Of a DNA stretch of 64,000 nucleotides, positions 53,484-62,007 are shown in pieces (position 1 is the first letter of the stretch; every line of letters starts with the position of its first letter). The notes beneath the pieces are model-generated. The model was not told where the DNA came from. It worked only from the letters and a program-made list of their open reading frames with translations, and made no database searches. Location: the NCBI GenBank assembly GCA_002412595.1, contig DHVJ01000050.1, forward strand, positions 38,494-102,493, given 5' to 3'. Source of the stretch: Anaerolineaceae bacterium UBA5211 (lineage in GTDB: Bacteria; Chloroflexota; Anaerolineae; Anaerolineales; Anaerolineaceae). The translations under genes were made by a program, and so were the position numbers.

Positions 53484-53560
53484 ATGTCAGACATAGATTT
53501 TACTATGCTCACCACTTCAGGGCAAGTGCTTTCCGGGTTAATTTAAATACTCTTCCACTT

Positions 53561-54022
53561 TTATTTGACGTATTTTGAATAAGAGGTCCCCAAGAGTGCA
53601 CGCGTGACCATCTCCTCGTTAGACAAAGTCAACAGGCAAATATTACATGCGCTGATTTCGCTCTTCAACACTGGGTCAAATTTCTGAGGTTCATTCAATA
53701 GCCGGATAACGGCATAAGCATTATCGTCACCGGCAATGCGGTTGCAGGAAATTTTTCCGCAGGACAGGCAGTAATGCACAATCATGATCTCACCGCTGTT
53801 TTCTCTGGCATAGCGATTGATCTTGCCGGCCTTCAACGTGAGACCGACAGGCTGCATGCGTGCGCCGCAGGAGGATAACCTGTCACCAGGACGCCCTGCA
53901 TCCAGGTGTCTGGACCACAGACAGCTTGAGCAATGATTACGATGTTTTGTGCCTACCGCACGATTGGATATTAAACTATGACAATTCAGACATCGGAAGG
54001 ATGTCTGACGAGGCGAAAATCT
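53561..54022 (-). pseudogene. RNHCP-domain zinc-ribbon gene lacking a normal start codon
   Basis: The open frame on the minus strand runs from the codon after TAA (54023-54025) to the stop at 53561 and encodes an RNHCP-type zinc-ribbon protein: CLNCHSL, then HRNHCSSCLWSRHLD and PGDRLSSCGARMQPVGL, and later HYCLSCGKISCNRIAGDDN. All cysteine pairs of the family are visible. However, there is no ATG, GTG or TTG before the first cysteine pair; the first ATG (53857) lies after the RNHC motif and would remove half of the domain. Either the start has been lost by mutation (pseudogene), a non-standard codon is used, or there is a sequencing error. The function of RNHCP proteins is unknown. Confidence 0.65.
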
Positions 54023-54063
54023 TTATTCCACGAAGTATTATTTTTCAAACACGCCAATTTTAC

Positions 54064-54096
54064 CAAAAAAAGAACCCCATCATTGATGGAGTTCTT
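54064..54096 (-). terminator. Terminator of hisS
   Basis: On the minus strand, AAGAACTCCATC and GATGGGGTTCTT form a 12-bp stem with one G-U pair around a 3-nt loop, followed by seven T. It lies about 30 bp after the hisS stop. Confidence 0.9.
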
Positions 54097-54127
54097 CGAT
54101 TCTGGTTTCTTTAATATTCAGGAAATA

Positions 54128-55402
54128 TTACGGCAACATTAATTTCTTAATAACATCCACCAAGTCGCCAATTTTTACGCTGGTCTGTTCCCCGCTCCGC
54201 ATATCCTTTACTTGCAATATCTTCTGGTCACGTTCATCCGGTCCGGCCACGATTACGTAACATACTCCCACCCGGTCAGCGAATTTAAATTGCTTGCCAA
54301 TTTTCGCTGCCTCCGGATAAACCAGCACGTTAATATTTGCAGCGCGTAAGGCTGTCGCAATAGATAAGCTGTAAACCTGGCAATCGGCATCAAAAACCGT
54401 CACCAGCACTTCAGCCGGATTCAAAGGCAACTCCGGCAGTTTCCCAAATTGTTCCAAGATCAATGGCAGCACCACGTCACCCATCGCAAAACCCACACCA
54501 GCCAATGAAGTACCGCCCACATCTTCAACCAGGTTGCCGTAATGCCCGCCGCCCAGGATAGCTCGTGAGCTTTCTCCCACATCGCGCGCCTCAAATACAA
54601 TACCGGTGTAGTAATCCAAACCACGCACGATGCGCGGATCATAGTCCACGTAATCTGCCACACCCATCGATTCCAACGCATTGAAGAAGCGCATCATCTC
54701 AGGTGAGGTTTTGTATAATTCTTTATCATTCAAAACCGCTTTCAACCCATCCAATTGTGCCTGGCTGAAGCCTGATTCCAAAACGTAAACTTCCCAGTCC
54801 TTTTCGTTCAATTTATCGCGGCGATCAATGATGCCCAACATAGCTTTCTTTTGGTCAACGGAAGTCACACCCAGTTTGATTAACTGCTTATCCATTAACC
54901 GGCGGTCATTGACTAGGATCTTGACTTCGCTTGAACTCAAATCAACAGCTTTGAAGAAATCAGCCGCAATAGCTACCAGCTCCGCATCCCCTTCAGGGCA
55001 ATCCACTCCAATTAAGTCAATATTCCATTGGAAGAATTCGCGCGTGCGTCCTTTCTGGGGTTTTTCATAACGCCAAAATGGTCCAAATGACCACCAGCGC
55101 AGCGGGTAAACCAGTTGATTCTGTTTTTGTGCTACCATGCGTGCCAGGCTGGGAGTCAGCTCTGGCCGCAATGTGATCAGATTACCGCCGCGGTCCGGAA
55201 AAACAAAGGACTGTTCTTTGACCAGCTCTTCGCCGGATTTAGCAGCATACAATTCAATGGATTCCAAGAACGGTCCATCGTATTCCTGATAACCAAAGGA
55301 TTGTGAAACAGCTTTGATTTTCGCATACATCCAATTGCGCAATGCCATTTCAGCAGGATAAAACTCACGCGTACCTTTAACAGCTTGAATAATATTTTTC
55401 AT
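54128..55402 (-). CDS. hisS: Histidyl-tRNA synthetase
   Basis: Class II synthetase that charges tRNA-His. The ATG at 55402 gives 424 residues; a TTG seven codons earlier is possible. The N-terminal AVKGTREFYPAEM resembles the usual KGTRD motif. Motif 2 is WSFGPFWRYEKPQKGRTREF with FQWNIDLIG. The His-specific motif is RGLDYYTGIVFE, and GGGHYGNLVEDVGG is motif 3-like. A C-terminal anticodon-binding domain (about 330-424) is present. Its tRNA gene lies nearby on the same strand. Confidence 0.95.
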   Translation of the reverse strand: MKNIIQAVKGTREFYPAEMALRNWMYAKIKAVSQSFGYQEYDGPFLESIELYAAKSGEELVKEQSFVFPDRGGNLITLRPELTPSLARMVAQKQNQLVYPLRWWSFGPFWRYEKPQKGRTREFFQWNIDLIGVDCPEGDAELVAIAADFFKAVDLSSSEVKILVNDRRLMDKQLIKLGVTSVDQKKAMLGIIDRRDKLNEKDWEVYVLESGFSQAQLDGLKAVLNDKELYKTSPEMMRFFNALESMGVADYVDYDPRIVRGLDYYTGIVFEARDVGESSRAILGGGHYGNLVEDVGGTSLAGVGFAMGDVVLPLILEQFGKLPELPLNPAEVLVTVFDADCQVYSLSIATALRAANINVLVYPEAAKIGKQFKFADRVGVCYVIVAGPDERDQKILQVKDMRSGEQTSVKIGDLVDVIKKLMLP

Positions 55403-55486
55403 TGTAATTGGTCCAATTGTCAAAAAATTTTAACATATAATTATTTCGATTATGGATTATACAATGATGAAAGTAATTAGCCCTGC

Positions 55487-55846
55487 ATGAATATCAAAAA
55501 TCTCATAAAGTTTATTGATGGCGATTTACTGACCAAGTCAGCAGACCTGACGCGCGAAATTAAAGGCGGGTGTGGTGCTGATCTGATGAGTGACGTTCTG
55601 GCATCCATCCAACCGGACGCAGTCTTGTTGACTGGACTATGTAACCCGCAAGTGGTCCGCACCGCGCAGATGTCTGACGTGGCCGCCATTATCTTTGTAC
55701 GCGGAAAAAAACCGCCACAGGAAACCATCGACCTGGCTAATGAGGAAGGTATTCCCTTAATCACCTCCCCGTTTGGCATGTTTGAATTGTCCGGCCGCCT
55801 CTACCTGGCCGGCTTACCTAGTTTGGAACGACCTATATCGGAATAA
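55487..55846 (+). CDS. DRTGG-domain protein (first copy)
   Basis: A 119-residue protein made of one DRTGG-type domain. Recognisable parts are GGCGADLMSDVLA, DAVLLTGLCNPQVVRTAQ and GIPLITSPFGMFELSGRLY. The domain occurs in phosphotransacetylase-like proteins and, as short stand-alone proteins, in [FeFe]-hydrogenase clusters of Clostridia and Thermotogae. It starts the accessory part of the electron-transfer cluster and is followed by the CBS-HATPase gene 3 bp later. Its ligand is unknown. Confidence 0.8.
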   Translation: MNIKNLIKFIDGDLLTKSADLTREIKGGCGADLMSDVLASIQPDAVLLTGLCNPQVVRTAQMSDVAAIIFVRGKKPPQETIDLANEEGIPLITSPFGMFELSGRLYLAGLPSLERPISE

Positions 55847-55849
55847 ATT

Positions 55850-56896
55850 ATGAACAATCGAGACACCAATTTTGACCAGGCACCCTCCAGATTTAAAGGA
55901 AAGATTATCACAGATGAAATGGCTGGAAAGATTACGCGTGTCGAAGAATTGGCTTACATCCTTAAAAATTCCGAGGTCATGTCCAGCAGCCTGAAAACGC
56001 TCAGCCCTGACCACACCATGCAGGATGTGCTGGTTACCATGCGAGAAAATCGTATTTCAGGCATCCCCATCGTAGATGACGATACACATGCCTTGCTTGG
56101 CATGGTCAGCACAGAAGATTTGATCAAATGTCTGGCTAATCAGGATATCGATGCAAATCTGCAAAAATATATGACCAGCGATCTGTACACGTGCAATTCG
56201 TTCGATTACCTGACTGAAGCGCTCAAGATCTTTGCCCGGACCGGCCTGGGCAGATTACCGGTTTTGGATGAAAGCGGAGCATTGGTTGGCATCCTTACCA
56301 AAGGCGATGTGACTTATGGTTTGCTACGGGCCCTTGAACATGACTATATAGAAGAAGAAGTACGCCGTTACCGCGCATCCCATCTCTTCGAGGATATTGA
56401 GTCCGACCGTTCCAGTCTGATCCTGCGCTATACCATTGAGCGTTACGATTTCACCCACGGCGGTTCAGCCTCCAGCAATATCAAGCGTGCCTTGCTGCGC
56501 CTGGGCGCCAACGCTCAACTGGCTCGCCGGGTTGGGATCGGTATCTATGAAGCAGAGATGAACCTTATCATCCATACCAATCATGGCGGCACTATCCATG
56601 TCGAAATTGAACCACACCAAATTTCCGTCTTCATCTGGGATGAGGGCCCCGGAATTGAAGATGTCCAAAAAGCAATGCAGCCGGGTTACTCCACCGCCAC
56701 TGAGGAGATTAGGGAACTTGGTTTCGGTGCTGGTATGGGCTTGACCAACATTTCGCGCTGTGCGGATGAGATGGATTTACAGTCAGAGCTAGGCAAAGGT
56801 ACTCATTTAACCATGAAGTTCTTCCTTAAAGGTGAAGATGTGGTTGGAGAAGGCTATACTGGTAAAGGAAAAAAGGAGACGGAAAATGACGCTTGA
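55850..56896 (+). CDS. CBS-domain protein with RsbW-like ATPase domain
   Basis: A 348-residue cytoplasmic protein. Two CBS domains (about 45-160, with ENRISGIPIVDDDTHALLGM and LGRLPVLDESGALVGILTKG) would bind adenine nucleotides. A C-terminal GHKL ATPase domain (about 190-330) has the N-box EAEMNLIIHTNHGG, G1 box WDEGPGIED and G2 box GFGAGMGLTNI, like the anti-sigma kinase RsbW. It could act as an energy-sensing switch for the hydrogenase-type operon. A basic, Lys-rich tail ends the protein and overlaps the next start. Confidence 0.85.
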   Translation: MNNRDTNFDQAPSRFKGKIITDEMAGKITRVEELAYILKNSEVMSSSLKTLSPDHTMQDVLVTMRENRISGIPIVDDDTHALLGMVSTEDLIKCLANQDIDANLQKYMTSDLYTCNSFDYLTEALKIFARTGLGRLPVLDESGALVGILTKGDVTYGLLRALEHDYIEEEVRRYRASHLFEDIESDRSSLILRYTIERYDFTHGGSASSNIKRALLRLGANAQLARRVGIGIYEAEMNLIIHTNHGGTIHVEIEPHQISVFIWDEGPGIEDVQKAMQPGYSTATEEIRELGFGAGMGLTNISRCADEMDLQSELGKGTHLTMKFFLKGEDVVGEGYTGKGKKETENDA

Positions 56897-57230
56897 TCAA
56901 ATAATTGCGGATCTTCAATTAAAAGTTTTAACCAAACCCACAGATTTTTCATCCATTTCCCCTACCCATGGCTACGTTTCGGATATGTTAAGCTGTGTCA
57001 TGACCAGCGCTAAACATCAATCCATTTGGATTACGCTGCAAGCTCATAACAATATTGTTGCTGTCGCTTGCCTCTTGGAATTGGCCGCTGTGATCATTAC
57101 AGAAAACGCCCAACCGGATGCCGCAACTATCAATAAAGCCAATGAAGAAGGTATCACGTTGTTATCCTGTCCGCAGAATTCATTCTACATCAGCGGCAAA
57201 TTGTGGGAAATGGGGCTGCGCGACCAATAA
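56886..57230 (+). CDS. DRTGG-domain protein (second copy)
   Basis: A 114-residue DRTGG-like protein starting at ATG 56886 with AAGGAG upstream; it overlaps the CBS-HATPase gene by 11 bp. It aligns with the first copy at VAVACLLELAAVIITENAQP and EEGITLLSCPQNSFYISGKL, so the two are diverged paralogues flanking the CBS-HATPase gene. Its function is unknown. Confidence 0.75.
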   Translation: MTLDQIIADLQLKVLTKPTDFSSISPTHGYVSDMLSCVMTSAKHQSIWITLQAHNNIVAVACLLELAAVIITENAQPDAATINKANEEGITLLSCPQNSFYISGKLWEMGLRDQ

Positions 57231-57244
57231 CTTGCAGCTTTCCT

Positions 57245-58015
57245 GTGACTGAAAACAACCCCAAATTAAGTAAATTTCGAGCCGAGCTTCATCTCCATAC
57301 GGTCCTTTCACCCTGTGCCGCAATTGAGATGATTCCTCCTTTAATTATCCAAACCGCTGAATCCAGAGACATAAACCTGATTGCCATCAGCGACCATAAT
57401 GCCATAGCCAACATTGCTGCCGTCATGCAGGCCGCACGCGGCAGCAGCGTGACTGTCTTGCCAGCCATTGAACTTCAAACTCGCGAGGAAATTCACAGTC
57501 TTTGTATCTTTGACACACTCGATCAGATTGAAGTGTTTTTCAATCAAATCCTTCCCTTCATGCCGGCTATCCAAAATAACGTTGATTTTTTCGGGGAACA
57601 GTTTGTGGTTGACCAAACCGGCGATTTTGTCCGGCGGGAAGAGCGGCTGTTGATCAGTTCTTGCGCGCTTTCGCTAAAAGAAGCTTGGCAGCTGGTTGAA
57701 GAAAATCAAGGGCTGTTGATTCCTGCTCATGTTAACCGCTCTGCTTTTGGCCTTTTCCCAATCTTAGGATTTATCCCCCAGGATATAGAACTGGAGATAT
57801 TGGAAATTTCACGTCATATCACCCCAGCTCAAGCATTATTGGACTATCCCCAGCTGGCTGATTATGGCTTAATCCAAAGCGGCGATGCGCATTTTCTGGA
57901 TGATATTCTGGGCTGGAACGAATTCTTAATTGAACAACCTACCGTAAATGAAATTAGAAAAGCTTTACTGGGAAAAAGCGGCCGAAAATACCGCAATCTT
58001 TCCGTTAATTCTTGA
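57245..58015 (+). CDS. PHP-domain metal-dependent phosphoesterase-like protein
   Basis: A 256-residue PHP-fold protein. The metal-binding motifs are RAELHLHTVLSPC (motif I), IAISDHNAIAN (motif II), LIPAHVNRSAFG (motif III) and QSGDAHFLDD (motif IV). The start chosen is GTG 57245, because an earlier ATG (57203) would overlap the upstream gene; neither has a strong SD. Such PHP proteins recur in [FeFe]-hydrogenase clusters next to DRTGG genes. The substrate is unknown. Confidence 0.82.
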   Translation: MTENNPKLSKFRAELHLHTVLSPCAAIEMIPPLIIQTAESRDINLIAISDHNAIANIAAVMQAARGSSVTVLPAIELQTREEIHSLCIFDTLDQIEVFFNQILPFMPAIQNNVDFFGEQFVVDQTGDFVRREERLLISSCALSLKEAWQLVEENQGLLIPAHVNRSAFGLFPILGFIPQDIELEILEISRHITPAQALLDYPQLADYGLIQSGDAHFLDDILGWNEFLIEQPTVNEIRKALLGKSGRKYRNLSVNS

Positions 58016-58156
58016 TTTACAGCAAAACAAAGCTTTTTCGGTGGTCAAAAACCGCCCAGTTATCTATCCACCCCTATATTATTGACTATACAAACTGCCT
58101 ATTAAACCGTGGTAAAATCACATGGTTTTAACCAAATTTAAACTACGGCGAATCAA

Positions 58157-58675
58157 ATGCTAAACACTATAACAAATACTTTACAAATTGATCCAACCCA
58201 AAACCCCGAGTTAGCTGCCCAAATTGATGCAATTCTGGAAGAACACCGCAATAAACCAGGCTGCCTGATGGTTGTTCTCAATGAAGTCCAAACGAAGGTC
58301 GGATTTGTTTCCGAACAAATCCAGGACTACATTGCCGCAAGTTTGCATGTTCCGGTCAGCAAAGTTCATGGGGTAATTTCTTTTTACTCATTTTTTACTA
58401 CCCGTCCACGTGGCAAGCATACCATTAAGTTCTGTCTTGGAACCGCTTGTTATGTTGGCGGATCGCCTCAACTTATTGAGAAGGCCAAGCAGCTGCTTGG
58501 TATTGAATTGGGTGACACCACTGAAGATGGAAACATCTCCATTACAATGGAAGCCTGCCGCTGTGTAGGTGCCTGCAGTCAAGCACCTGTCGTGGTGGTT
58601 GATGACACCATTTATGGCCGCGTGAAACCCTCAAAAGTAACTCAACTTATCCGAGCCCTTGAGAAGGAGGGGTAA
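58157..58675 (+). CDS. NuoE-like [2Fe-2S] subunit (first module)
   Basis: A 172-residue thioredoxin-fold ferredoxin of the NuoE/HndA/HydC family. The [2Fe-2S] ligands are C-x4-C in FCLGTACYVGG and C-x3-C in RCVGACSQAP, preceded by the usual helical N-terminal domain (SFYSFFTTRPRGKHTIK). It transfers electrons from the FMN of the NuoF-like subunit. There is an independent leader of about 140 bp with possible promoter elements but none well spaced. Confidence 0.93.
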   Translation: MLNTITNTLQIDPTQNPELAAQIDAILEEHRNKPGCLMVVLNEVQTKVGFVSEQIQDYIAASLHVPVSKVHGVISFYSFFTTRPRGKHTIKFCLGTACYVGGSPQLIEKAKQLLGIELGDTTEDGNISITMEACRCVGACSQAPVVVVDDTIYGRVKPSKVTQLIRALEKEG

Positions 58676-58687
58676 AGGAGTCCTGAA

Positions 58688-59239
58688 TTGAAGGAACTTT
58701 CACTGCATATCCTGGATATCGCAGAGAACAGCGTCAACGCTGGTGCTTCAAATATTGAAATTACGGTTTTAGAGAACATTAATAAAGATAAATTGACCAT
58801 TATCATCAAAGATAATGGAAAAGGCATGGATGCGGAGACCGTTCAGCACATCACCGATCCTTTTATTACCAGCCGCACAACCCGAAAAGTCGGCCTTGGC
58901 TTACCTTTTCTAAAAGCCGCAGCCGAAGCCTGTCAGGGCAACCTCAAAATCCAGTCCCAACCTGGCATCGGAACGGAAATTGAGGTAAATTTCCAACGCA
59001 GTCACATTGACCGAATGCCGTTAGGTGATCTTAAAACAACTTTTCTGAATTTGTTGATTGGTTATCCTCAAGTTCATTGGATTTTCAATTATCAAATCGA
59101 CGAAAAGCGTTTCATGCTGGATGATAACCCCATCAAAGAAATCCTTGCGGGTGTTTCTTTATCAGAACCATCAGTAATCAATTATCTAAAAAATGTAATA
59201 ACAGAAGGTATTGAAGAAATAGTTCAGGACAACTATTAA
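58688..59239 (+). CDS. GHKL ATPase-domain protein of the hydrogenase-type cluster
   Basis: A 183-residue soluble protein with the ATP-binding fold of histidine kinases: N-box DIAENSVNAGASNIEI, G1 box DNGKGMD and G2 box VGLGLPFLKAAAEAC. There is no dimerisation or phosphoacceptor domain, and the last 60 residues are unlike known kinases. The start is TTG with AAGGAG at about 8 nt. Proteins like this are found between hydC- and hydB-type genes in anaerobes; their role is unknown, perhaps regulatory. Confidence 0.85.
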   Translation: MKELSLHILDIAENSVNAGASNIEITVLENINKDKLTIIIKDNGKGMDAETVQHITDPFITSRTTRKVGLGLPFLKAAAEACQGNLKIQSQPGIGTEIEVNFQRSHIDRMPLGDLKTTFLNLLIGYPQVHWIFNYQIDEKRFMLDDNPIKEILAGVSLSEPSVINYLKNVITEGIEEIVQDNY

Positions 59240-59264
59240 TCCAATCGAGTTTATAGGAGAAAAA

Positions 59265-59633
59265 ATGAACGCGATTAAAAGCTTAGATGATCTAAAAAAT
59301 GTTCGAGAAGCTGCCTTAGCCAAACGCAAATTATCCGAAAATGATGGTTCAACTCAGGTAATCGTCGGTATGGGTACCTGCGGTATTGCGGCCGGCGCAC
59401 GAGAGACCATGAAATCCGTTTTGGATTACATTGAAGCGAACAACCTCGAAAATGTTACGGTCACCCAGACTGGCTGCATCGGCCTGTGCGAACAGGAACC
59501 GATCATGCAAGTTGTTTTATCAGGCAAAGAAAAAGTCACCTACGGCAAAGTCAATCCCGATGTAGCCAAAAAGATTATGAAGGACCATGTTGGTTCAGGT
59601 ACGGTTGTACAGGATCACTTGATCACTCTATAA
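59265..59633 (+). CDS. Thioredoxin-like [2Fe-2S] ferredoxin (HndB-like)
   Basis: A 122-residue protein of the HndB type. Ligand cysteines are in GMGTCGIAAGA and TGCIGLCEQEP (C-x3-C). The GTCG-x(n)-GCIGLC pattern and the VTYGKVNPDVAKKI tail are typical. GGAG lies before the ATG. It would be a mobile or docked [2Fe-2S] carrier of the NADH/ferredoxin complex formed with the NuoE and NuoF proteins on either side. Confidence 0.88.
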   Translation: MNAIKSLDDLKNVREAALAKRKLSENDGSTQVIVGMGTCGIAAGARETMKSVLDYIEANNLENVTVTQTGCIGLCEQEPIMQVVLSGKEKVTYGKVNPDVAKKIMKDHVGSGTVVQDHLITL

Positions 59634-59673
59634 CCTTTTCACAAAATTTAAAGATTGCACAGGTAACAGAATA

Positions 59674-61455
59674 ATGACATACTTTCGTTCCCATATATTA
59701 GTCTGCAACGACCCGGTTTGCACCAACAAAGGGTCAATGGAAATTATGCAGGCATTAATAGATGAAATCTCATCCAAAGGTCTTCAGGATGAGGTTCAGG
59801 TTTTAGATACACCTCGTATTGGCAATTGTGAAAATGGTCCCGAAATCCTGGTTTACCCAGAAGGTCTCCACTATATCAACCTGAAGAAAGATCAGATTCC
59901 TTTTCTGGTTGAAGAACAATTTCTCAAAGGTCGTCCCATTCCTGATTTTTTGGCTCCTCCCAAGAAAGAGCAAGCTCAGGAATTAGGCGAACCAACGGCT
60001 AAAGAAGTCCGTGTAGTTTTACGAAATTGCGGCAAGATTGATCCGCAAAATATTGAAGAATACATCGCTGAAGACGGTTACCAGGCTTTGGCCAAAGTTT
60101 TAAGCGAATCTACCCCCGATGAAGTGATTGATACTGTCCGGCGTTCCGGCCTGCGCGGCCGCGGCGGCGCAGGTTTTCCAACTGGTCTGAAATGGTCACT
60201 CACTCGTGATACGGTCAGCAACACCAAGTTCTTGGTCTGCAACGCAGATGAAGGCGACCCGGGCGCTTTCATGAACCGCAGCGTTCTCGAAGGCGATCCG
60301 CACTCTGTCGTTGAAGGCATGATCATTGCCGCGTATGCCATTGGCGCAACCCAGGGTTACATCTACTGCCGTGCGGAATACCCCATTGCAGTACGCACCT
60401 TGAACATCGCCATTGAACAAGCTCGCGCTTACGGCTTGCTGGGCGAGCATATTATGGGCACTGATTTCTCATTTGACATGGAAGTACGCAAAGGCGCTGG
60501 CGCCTTCGTTTGCGGTGAAGAAACCGCATTGATCAAATCCATTGAGGGCAAACGTGGTGAACCGCGCCCGCGTCCTCCCTTCCCTTCAGTCAAAGGATTA
60601 TTTGGCAAACCCACCAACATCAACAATGTGGAATCTTACGCCAACGTTCCGCAAATCATCCTGCGTGGACCGGAATGGTTCTCCAGCATGGGAACAGAAA
60701 AAAGCAAGGGTACCAAAACCTTCGCTTTGGCTGGCGATGTAAATCGCACCGGTTTGATTGAAGTTCCCTTCGGTATCACCCTGCGTGAAATCGTCTTTGA
60801 CGTCGGCGGCGGTATTAAAAATGGCCACGAATTTAAAGCCATCCAAACCGGCGGCCCCATGGGCGGTTGTCTGCCCACAGCGGACCTTGACCTGGAAGTT
60901 GACTATGAAAAACTAACCCAGGCCGGTTCCATTATGGGTTCGGGCGGTATGGTTGTTATGGACGATGAAACCTGTATGGTTGACATCGCGCGCTTTTTTA
61001 TGGACTTTATTCAGGATGAAAGCTGCGGCAAATGTGTCCCCTGCCGCGTGGGCACCCGCCGTATGCTGGAAATTCTCACACGCATCTGCAATGGTGAGGG
61101 CCGCGACGGCGATATTGAACTGCTTGAAGAGCTATGCGTTGAAATCAAACAAGACAGTTTATGCGGTTTAGGTCAAGGTGCTCCCAATGTGATCGTCAGC
61201 ACGCTGAAAAATTTCCGCGATGAATACGAAGCGCATATTTACAAGAAAGAATGTCCCGCCAAAGTTTGCCGGGCTTTAATTCAATATGAAATTCAAGCGG
61301 ACAAGTGCGTCGGCTGCACAGCCTGCGCGCGCAACTGTCCAGTGGATGCAATCAGCGGTGAAGCAAAGAAGCCACATAGCATTAATCCCGACACCTGCAT
61401 CCGTTGCGGTATTTGTAAAAATGTTTGCAACTATGACGCTATTTTGGTGAAGTAA
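59674..61455 (+). CDS. NuoF-like FMN/NADH subunit with C-terminal ferredoxin domain (first module)
   Basis: HydB/HndC-type diaphorase, 593 residues. An N-terminal thioredoxin-like domain keeps cysteines in LVCNDPVCTNKG and RIGNCENG. The NADH/FMN site is GLRGRGGAGFPTGLKW (from about 153) with CNADEGDPGAFMNR and YCRAEYPIA. A [4Fe-4S] motif follows in ESCGKCVPCRVGTRR plus SLCGLGQ. A 2[4Fe-4S] ferredoxin domain closes the protein (CVGCTACARNCP and CIRCGICKNVC). This layout is that of electron-bifurcating [FeFe] hydrogenases and related complexes. It exchanges electrons between NAD(H) and Fe-S partners. Confidence 0.94.
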   Translation: MTYFRSHILVCNDPVCTNKGSMEIMQALIDEISSKGLQDEVQVLDTPRIGNCENGPEILVYPEGLHYINLKKDQIPFLVEEQFLKGRPIPDFLAPPKKEQAQELGEPTAKEVRVVLRNCGKIDPQNIEEYIAEDGYQALAKVLSESTPDEVIDTVRRSGLRGRGGAGFPTGLKWSLTRDTVSNTKFLVCNADEGDPGAFMNRSVLEGDPHSVVEGMIIAAYAIGATQGYIYCRAEYPIAVRTLNIAIEQARAYGLLGEHIMGTDFSFDMEVRKGAGAFVCGEETALIKSIEGKRGEPRPRPPFPSVKGLFGKPTNINNVESYANVPQIILRGPEWFSSMGTEKSKGTKTFALAGDVNRTGLIEVPFGITLREIVFDVGGGIKNGHEFKAIQTGGPMGGCLPTADLDLEVDYEKLTQAGSIMGSGGMVVMDDETCMVDIARFFMDFIQDESCGKCVPCRVGTRRMLEILTRICNGEGRDGDIELLEELCVEIKQDSLCGLGQGAPNVIVSTLKNFRDEYEAHIYKKECPAKVCRALIQYEIQADKCVGCTACARNCPVDAISGEAKKPHSINPDTCIRCGICKNVCNYDAILVK

Positions 61456-61517
61456 GAAAGGACTTAACTTTTATCTCGATCAAAATATAAATATGCACCC
61501 TAAAAGGAGGAACTTGC

Positions 61518-61994
61518 ATGTCTAATAACAATAACGGTCGGGATGTAATTAAAACGGTCAATGCAGCAGTAGGTGAGTTTCATGCTAAACAGGAGGAATT
61601 GATCCCAATCCTGATGAAAGTCAATCAGGAATTGGGCTACATTCCAAATGATGCGCTGGAACAAATCAGCGAGGCGATGCACATCCCTCAAAGCAGAGTC
61701 TATTCGGTTGCCAGTTTTTACCATATGATTTCAACCAAACCAACTGGCAGGCATGTAATCAAGTTTTGTGAGAGTGCGCCCTGTCATGTAGCTGGCGGCA
61801 AAGCAGTTTGGGATGCGCTCCTGGAAGAGCTGCAGATCAAACCCGGAGAAACCAGTCCGGATGGTAAATGGACACTGAAAACGACCAGTTGTCTTGGCGT
61901 TTGCGCTGTCGGCCCGGTGATGATGGTTGATGACGATATCTATGGCAATCTCAAACCGGACCAGGTCCAAGAAATTCTAGAAAGATACGAGTGA
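61518..61994 (+). CDS. NuoE-like [2Fe-2S] subunit (second module)
   Basis: A 158-residue second NuoE paralogue. The ligands are C-x4-C in FCESAPCHVAGG and C-x3-C in TSCLGVCAVGP. AAAGGAGG lies 7-8 nt before the ATG. It starts a second diaphorase module 62 bp after the first NuoF gene and is only moderately similar to the first NuoE, so the duplication is not recent. Confidence 0.92.
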   Translation: MSNNNNGRDVIKTVNAAVGEFHAKQEELIPILMKVNQELGYIPNDALEQISEAMHIPQSRVYSVASFYHMISTKPTGRHVIKFCESAPCHVAGGKAVWDALLEELQIKPGETSPDGKWTLKTTSCLGVCAVGPVMMVDDDIYGNLKPDQVQEILERYE

Positions 61995-62007
61995 AAGGAT
62001 AACAAAA

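Noticed and set aside
53860..54114. An 84-codon plus-strand open frame
   Set aside because: It lies opposite the RNHCP reading frame and the hisS terminator, and its product resembles nothing; it is a shadow of the minus-strand gene.
58082..58118. TTGACT and TAAAAT before the first NuoE gene as a promoter
   Set aside because: The spacing is 25 bp, too long for a sigma-70 promoter; a nearby imperfect repeat does not match the Rex consensus well enough.
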